Of a stretch of 64,000 nucleotides of DNA, positions 59,922-64,000 are shown piece after piece. Both the position numbers and the translations under genes were made by a program. The notes under the pieces are model-generated. The model was not told the DNA's origin and did no database searches. It was given only the letters and a program-made list of their open reading frames with translations. This stretch comes from Asticcacaulis solisilvae (GTDB lineage Bacteria; Pseudomonadota; Alphaproteobacteria; Caulobacterales; Caulobacteraceae): positions 213,301 through 277,300 of the forward strand of contig NZ_JAGGMI010000007.1 of NCBI RefSeq assembly GCF_017875235.1, written 5' to 3'. Within the stretch, counting starts at the first letter, position 1. Each line of letters begins with the position of its first letter.

Positions 59922-60455
59922 CTAGATCGGCAGGCGCTGATCGTATTGATCGCGTAACCGCTGCCAGCCTGGCCAGAAGGCGGGGGCCGGCCTGCCGTTG
60001 GCGCGCGCGGTCAGGATATCCAGGTGCATGTGCCAGCCGGCGCCGACCATCAGCATGGTGCCGCGCTCGGGGATACGGCTGTGTGTTACGGTCAGCAGGA
60101 CTTCATCGTCCTTTGGGGTCAGCTCGAATGAGACATCGCCCGTACCTTGCCAGGTGAAGGACAATTTGCGCGGCGGGTCGCTGACGACGATGCAGCTTGT
60201 CATGCGCTGCTCTTCCGGAAAGCCGGCAAGGCGCTCGCTTGGTGGATTGGACAGTTCGTCATTGCGCCAGATGAATTCGAACGGCAGGCCGTCCTGCAGG
60301 TCCATATCGCCGGCCGCCAGCCATGTTTTGCGTAACTCACTGTCGGTCAGGTAGGCCCAGACGCGCTCGACCGGACCGGGCAGCAGGCGTTCCAGTTTCA
60401 GGGTTGCTGGTTCGACCAGGACGCCAAAGGCGTCGAGAGTGGTGACTTCGTTCAT
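59922..60455 (-). CDS. AHSA1/SRPBCC-domain protein
   Basis: A 177-residue SRPBCC protein: LKLERLLPGPVERVWAYLTDSELRKTWLAAGDMDLQ, RMTSCIVVSDPPRKLSFTWQG, VSFELTPKDDEVLLTVTHSRIPERG, and AGWHMHLDILTARANG. Single domain, without the YCII extension of the relative at 36706-37470. Its ATG overlaps the ArsR stop by 4 bases (ATGA), so it is cotranslated with its regulator. Binds a hydrophobic ligand by family analogy; substrate unknown. Confidence 0.88.
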   Translation of the reverse strand: MNEVTTLDAFGVLVEPATLKLERLLPGPVERVWAYLTDSELRKTWLAAGDMDLQDGLPFEFIWRNDELSNPPSERLAGFPEEQRMTSCIVVSDPPRKLSFTWQGTGDVSFELTPKDDEVLLTVTHSRIPERGTMLMVGAGWHMHLDILTARANGRPAPAFWPGWQRLRDQYDQRLPI

Positions 60456-60820
60456 TCCTTGTCTCCTTCTGAAGTTTGGGATTGTTTGCGGGCGTCGTCT
60501 TCACGCAGGCGCTGTTCGAGCAGGTCGAGGCGGCTGGTCCAGAAGCGCTCATAGGTGCTGAGCCATTGATGGGCGCTAGCCATCGGACCGGGATTGAGGC
60601 GGCACATATGGGTGCGGCCGCGGACTTCGCGCCGGATCAGGCCGGCGGCTTCCAGCGCCTTAATGTGCTTGGAGGCGGCCGCCAGCGAGATGTCGAACGG
60701 TTCGGCGAGTTCGCTGACCGTGCGTTCACTGCTTGAAAGCTGCCGCAACATCCGGCGCCGCGTCACATCGCCAAGCGCATGGAAGACAGCATTGAGTTGG
60801 GGGGATTCTAATTCAACCAT
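60452..60820 (-). CDS. ArsR-family repressor, second copy
   Basis: A 122-residue winged helix: LNAVFHALGDVTRRRMLRQLSSSERTVSELAEPFDISLAAASKHIKALEAAGLIRREVRGRTHMCRLNPGPMASAHQWLSTYERFWTSRL. Same class as 37463-37819, with the SdpR-like C-terminal helix (YERFWTSRLDLLEQ). No metal site. Its start codon sits in the centre of a perfect 20-base palindrome, and a second palindrome lies 33-48 bases upstream, so strong self-repression is likely. Confidence 0.9.
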   Translation of the reverse strand: MVELESPQLNAVFHALGDVTRRRMLRQLSSSERTVSELAEPFDISLAAASKHIKALEAAGLIRREVRGRTHMCRLNPGPMASAHQWLSTYERFWTSRLDLLEQRLREDDARKQSQTSEGDKE

Positions 60821-60830
60821 GTGGTTGAAT
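60811..60830. promoter_or_regulatory. ArsR operator spanning the start codon
   Basis: ATTCAACCA-TG-TGGTTGAAT, perfect 9-2-9 palindrome. The CAT at 60818-60820 is the regulator's own start codon (minus strand). Core AACC-N4-GGTT as at 37833. Confidence 0.65.
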
Positions 60831-60852
60831 ATAGATGCGGTCTAAATAATAG

Positions 60853-60868
60853 TCAACCGGTCGGTTGA
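60853..60868. promoter_or_regulatory. Second ArsR operator candidate
   Basis: TCAACCG-GT-CGGTTGA, perfect 7-2-7 arms, 42 bases from the first site (centre to centre about 40, near four helical turns). Also close to the stop of the TonB receptor at 60875. Confidence 0.62.
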
Positions 60869-60874
60869 ATAATT

Positions 60875-62911
60875 TTACCGGCGGTAGGTCAAGCTGATGC
60901 TGACGGCGCGGCGATTGTCATAATTGATGGTGCCGTCGCCCGAACGCTGGATCATGATGGCGTCGTCCAGGGCGTTTTCGACCGACAGGTTGAGCGTCAG
61001 GCGTTCGCTCAAGGGATAACCGACATCGACGTTGAGACGCGTCGAGGGTTCCAGCGTCAGCGTATTGAGGTCGTCCTCAAAGGTTTCTCCGTCTCGTATC
61101 AGGTCGGCGGTGATCTGCGTCTTGCCGAGCTGCGATTTCAGGCCCAGCGACAGGCTGTATTCCGGCGCCTGGGCAGGGCGTTTGCCATCGGCGGGCTGGC
61201 CGGGGGCGTCGACGCGGGCGTGCGTCCACGTCGCGGAGCTGCTGACCGCCAAGCGATCGCTGAAGGTGTAAAGCCCGCGCATTTCGGCGCCATGAGCATT
61301 GATCTGGCCCAGATTGCGGCGCTGCCGCAGCGTGCCGCCGGCCGGGATAAAGCCCGCAGTCGGGAAGCTGCCGGGGCCCGTCCCTATAGTGACATTGGCG
61401 ATGGGATCTGTGAGCGTATTGGCGAACAGGGTGGCGTCGATAAAGCGGTCGCGGCCAGGTGTGCGCAGGCCGATTTCATAACCGGTCAGGGTTTCGGGCT
61501 TGAGTTCGGCATTGGCTTCGGTGACGTCGTTGCCGACGCGGAAGGGACGATAAAGCTCGTTCAGCGATGGCGGCCGGAAGCCATTATAGGCGGCGGCGCG
61601 GGCGATGACGCGATCGAAGGCATAGGCGACGCCCAGCCGGGCGGACAGGACGCTTTCGTCCTTGTCGGCCAGGTTCAGTTGCAAGGTCGGCAAGCCGGTG
61701 GCCGTGTCGGTTTCCGTGCGGTGAGCGTCAGAGGCCTTCCATGTGTCGGCACGCAGGGCGGCGGCCAGGGTCCAGGGGCCTTGCGTGTTTGACCCCTCGG
61801 CATAGAGGCCGGTCAGCGCCGTCTTGCCGCCGGCGACGCGGTAGCGTGTCGGGGCGCCCGACATATAGCGGTAGAATTCGCGCGACTCGCCTTCGGTCAC
61901 ACGGGCATCGAGGCCGATTTCCCACTCGGTGCCGCTGCTCTGGTGGCGCAGCGCGGCATTGATGCCGTCGCCGGTCGCCGGCGTCTTGATCTGGTCGGCG
62001 GCGGTGCTGGTGCCCGTGCGGCCGGCGGCGACCGCGACCGAGCGATTGCTCAGGCCAGAGTCGCGGTGCCAGGCCTGGAGCCGCCAACCCAGGGCTTCGG
62101 GTGTCGGCTGCTTGATCAGGCTTACGGCCAGTTGCGCGCCGGTCGAGGTGGCTGTGGCGCCGATCAGTCCGGTATCGCGGCGGCTTTCATAGGTGCCGGC
62201 GATGAGGCTCAAGGTGCCGCAGCCGTCGCAAAGATCAAAGCTGCCATGACCCAGCCAGGCGCTATCGCGGCCGGTGACCGGGCCGTCGGCAGCGCCGGCC
62301 TGCGGAGCGCGCACGGCCGCGTCGCCGTTCAGATTGCGGGCGCTGTAATGGACGGCGACATCACCTAAGCCCAGGCCCCCGGCGACCAGCCAGTTCTGGT
62401 CTTCGCCGGCGCGGACGCGGCCATAGTGCGTGCCGCGCGCAGGCGCCAATGACATATCGATCACGCCGGTCAGGGCCCCGGCTCCGTAGGCCCCGCCGCC
62501 TGCGCCCTTCAGGACACGGACGTTGTCGATGGCGTCCTGGGGAAGAGCGGCCCAGATGACCCAGCCACCGAACGGATCGTTCTGCGGCACGCCATCGAGT
62601 GTCACCAAGGCGCGACCGGCGCCGGACGGACCGATGGCGCGTAACGATATGCCCTGGATGGTCGGGTTGGCGGTCAGGCTCGATTGGCGGCGAAACAATG
62701 AGGCCTGGGTTTCGCGCTTCAGGGTCTGGTCGAGCCCGGCGCGTTGTAAAGTCTCTTGATCGATGTCGGTAACGGCGAAGGCCGCATCGCCGCGATAGGC
62801 GCTGAGGCGATTGGCACGGATAATGACCTCGCCGTCTTCCGCCAATGCCGGCGTTGCACCTGTCACCATACCGAACACAAGAAAAGTCATTCGCGCGGTA
62901 TGCGGTTTCAT
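60875..62911 (-). CDS. TonB-dependent receptor, vitamin/siderophore size class
   Basis: A 678-residue outer-membrane receptor. Signal peptide TARMTFLVFGMVTGATPALA, TonB-box-like DGEVIIRANR, plug with AVTDIDQETLQRAGLDQTLKRE, GISLRAIGPSGAGRALVTLDGVPQNDPFGGWVIWAALPQDAIDNVRVLKGAGGGAYGAGALTGVIDM, and barrel ending in NRRAVSISLTYRR. Barrel motif FRPPSLNELYRPFRVGND is typical of BtuB/iron receptors. The substrate is not readable. A start 4 codons upstream (62923) is possible; neither has a strong ribosome site. Confidence 0.9.
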   Translation of the reverse strand: MKPHTARMTFLVFGMVTGATPALAEDGEVIIRANRLSAYRGDAAFAVTDIDQETLQRAGLDQTLKRETQASLFRRQSSLTANPTIQGISLRAIGPSGAGRALVTLDGVPQNDPFGGWVIWAALPQDAIDNVRVLKGAGGGAYGAGALTGVIDMSLAPARGTHYGRVRAGEDQNWLVAGGLGLGDVAVHYSARNLNGDAAVRAPQAGAADGPVTGRDSAWLGHGSFDLCDGCGTLSLIAGTYESRRDTGLIGATATSTGAQLAVSLIKQPTPEALGWRLQAWHRDSGLSNRSVAVAAGRTGTSTAADQIKTPATGDGINAALRHQSSGTEWEIGLDARVTEGESREFYRYMSGAPTRYRVAGGKTALTGLYAEGSNTQGPWTLAAALRADTWKASDAHRTETDTATGLPTLQLNLADKDESVLSARLGVAYAFDRVIARAAAYNGFRPPSLNELYRPFRVGNDVTEANAELKPETLTGYEIGLRTPGRDRFIDATLFANTLTDPIANVTIGTGPGSFPTAGFIPAGGTLRQRRNLGQINAHGAEMRGLYTFSDRLAVSSSATWTHARVDAPGQPADGKRPAQAPEYSLSLGLKSQLGKTQITADLIRDGETFEDDLNTLTLEPSTRLNVDVGYPLSERLTLNLSVENALDDAIMIQRSGDGTINYDNRRAVSISLTYRR

Positions 62912-62997
62912 ATGCCAGCCCATGTTTTCAGATATTGCTTTTACGTCGAAGCAGGCTGTAGTCCGTCGTCCTATCAGAAGTCCATATGGAGGCTGTC

Positions 62998-63834
62998 ATG
63001 ACCCACCCGGCGCTGCAACCCGGCAACACCGCGCTGATCACCGGAGGCGCTTCCGGCATAGGCCTGGCGGCCGCGCGACGGTTTGCAGGGATGGGGCTGA
63101 ACGTCGTGTTGGTCGATCTCGGCAGCGACCGGCTGGATGCGGCGGTGCGGACGATCATTCATGACGGTGCGGCTGCCAGTCACATCCGCGCCATCGAGGC
63201 CGATGTCAGCGATGCCGAGGCGATGACGGGACTGGCCAAGACGGTGCGCGAAGTCGATGTCTTGATGAACAATGCCGCCATCGGGCCGGGTTCAAGCGTG
63301 CTCGATCCGGCCAATTGGCAAAAGGTGCTGGGCGCCAATCTGTGGGGGGTGGTGTATGGTTCGCAGGCCTTTGTTCCGCATATGGTGACGCGCGGCAAGC
63401 CGGGTCTGGTGATCAATACGGGTTCGAAGCAGGGGATTACGACGCCTCCAGGCGATCCGGCCTATAATGTGTCGAAGGCCGGAGTGAAGGTGTTTACCGA
63501 AGCGCTTCAGCATGAATTGCGCAATGGGACCAACCCATTGGTGACGGCGCATCTGCTGATCCCGGGCTTTGTGTGGACAGGGATGACGGCGCGCGGCCAG
63601 GCGGAAAAGCCTGCCGGCGCCTGGACCGCGGAGCAGACGGTCGACTTCATGATTGAGAGCATCGAGCGGGGCGACTTCTATATTCTCTGTCCGGACAACG
63701 ATGTTCCACGTGCGCTGGATGAAAAGCGCATGGTCTGGGCGATCGGGGATATTGTCGAGAACCGCCCGCCGCTGTCGCGCTGGCATCCGGACTATGCTGA
63801 GGCGTTTCGGACGTTCCTCACAAAGGACAACTAA
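62998..63834 (+). CDS. Short-chain dehydrogenase/reductase
   Basis: A 278-residue classical SDR: ALITGGASGIGLAAARRFAGMGLNVVLVDL (cofactor loop, and Asp after beta-2 favours NAD), VLMNNAAIGPG, a serine in VINTGSKQGIT, and the catalytic YNVSKAG. The C-terminal third is longer than usual and includes ERGDFYILCPDNDVPRALDEKRMVWAIGDI. ATG at 62998 follows GGAGG at 5 bases; an upstream in-frame ATG overlaps that site. Substrate unknown. Divergent from the TonB receptor, then a family B repeat. Confidence 0.9.
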   Translation: MTHPALQPGNTALITGGASGIGLAAARRFAGMGLNVVLVDLGSDRLDAAVRTIIHDGAAASHIRAIEADVSDAEAMTGLAKTVREVDVLMNNAAIGPGSSVLDPANWQKVLGANLWGVVYGSQAFVPHMVTRGKPGLVINTGSKQGITTPPGDPAYNVSKAGVKVFTEALQHELRNGTNPLVTAHLLIPGFVWTGMTARGQAEKPAGAWTAEQTVDFMIESIERGDFYILCPDNDVPRALDEKRMVWAIGDIVENRPPLSRWHPDYAEAFRTFLTKDN

Positions 63835-63907
63835 TGGGGCGTGGGGTCCGCGACCCCACAAACCTTCTGATATCAAAGAAAAAGCCTGCCCCAAAAGGGC
63901 AGGCTCA
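63835..63907. repeat. Terminator-containing repeat, family B, copy 3
   Basis: TGGGGCGTGGGGTCCGCGAC followed by CCCCACAAA, a short spacer, and a hairpin with AGCCTGCCC / GGGCAGGCT arms (63882-63904). Same opening as copies 1 and 2, directly after the SDR stop. The remaining bases to the window end show no complete gene. Confidence 0.78.
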
Positions 63908-64000
63908 GACTGCTGACAAACCTCTGGCGTAAGTCGGGGGTTTCTGATTCATTGAGGTATGCTCAAAGCGCCGTCAGCCGAACAAACCGCCCTTGAGATG

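Noticed and set aside
63974..64000. Possible C-terminus of a minus-strand gene entering from the right edge (HLKGGLFG then TGA)
   Set aside because: Only eight codons are visible, too few to support a gene, although the position after a terminator is suitable.

Overview
The window is dense, GC-rich (roughly 60-65% by eye) bacterial chromosome with short intergenic gaps. The best taxonomic marker is a complete gcrA (55689-56216), the cell-cycle regulator gene of Caulobacterales and relatives. Large TonB-dependent receptors, LacI-type regulators, a long-form dCTP deaminase (PF06559 type) and DUF2849/DUF934 sulfite-reductase partners fit the same group. A member of the Caulobacteraceae is likely. 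Asticcacaulis is my guess for the genus and is inference only.

Layout. 50-4690: assimilatory sulfate-reduction operon on the minus strand (cysG, DUF2849, cysI, DUF934, cysH). 4795-10065: two GFA proteins (one degenerate), group III globin, ferredoxin-NADP reductase, LysR regulator, cysteine synthase. 10143-19164: amino-acid genes thrB, thrC, proB and proA, mixed with a Sel1 protein, RtcB RNA ligase and a retropepsin-like protease. 19414-22450: phoR-phoU-phoB with two Pho-box-like sites but no pst genes. 22633-31174: Hsp33, a SerB-SerA fusion, a PilZ protein, an RhlE helicase, an M1 aminopeptidase lipoprotein and an orphan receiver. 31287-45954: hexuronate/pectin-sugar locus (KDG kinase, large TonB receptor, a 2-keto-4-pentenoate-hydratase-like enzyme, kduD, kduI, uxaC, LacI regulator, uxuB, carboxylesterase), interrupted by an ArsR plus AHSA1-YCII pair. 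46056-48927: moaA-moaB-moeA. 49058-57659: exported globin with a DUF3034 protein, YIP1 protein, CPA2 antiporter, dCTP deaminase, apaG, gcrA and a second LacI regulator. 57714-59915: tRNA-Gly(CCC) followed by a lower-GC insert with one large unrecognised gene, then a partial copy of the tRNA 3' end. 59922-63834: second ArsR-AHSA1 pair, a smaller TonB receptor and an SDR.

How genes work together. UxaC and UxuB convert D-glucuronate to D-mannonate; KduI and KduD convert unsaturated-uronate products to 2-keto-3-deoxygluconate, which the kinase phosphorylates. uxuA and eda are not in the window. A shared palindrome, TGACACCGGTGTCA or close variants, lies upstream of the receptor, the hydratase-like gene, uxaC and the lacI/uxuB divergent region. 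It probably marks the regulon of the local LacI protein.

Most interesting for follow-up: (1) the tRNA-Gly insert with its 570-residue orphan, whose C-terminus has a HEPN-like R-x5-H motif; (2) the SerB-SerA fusion; (3) a dispersed structured repeat whose stems show compensatory changes between copies; (4) the uronate operator set, including one site inside the esterase gene; (5) two ArsR-AHSA1 modules with matching palindromic operators, one spanning the regulator's start codon; (6) DnaA-box-like and CtrA-like sites upstream of gcrA.
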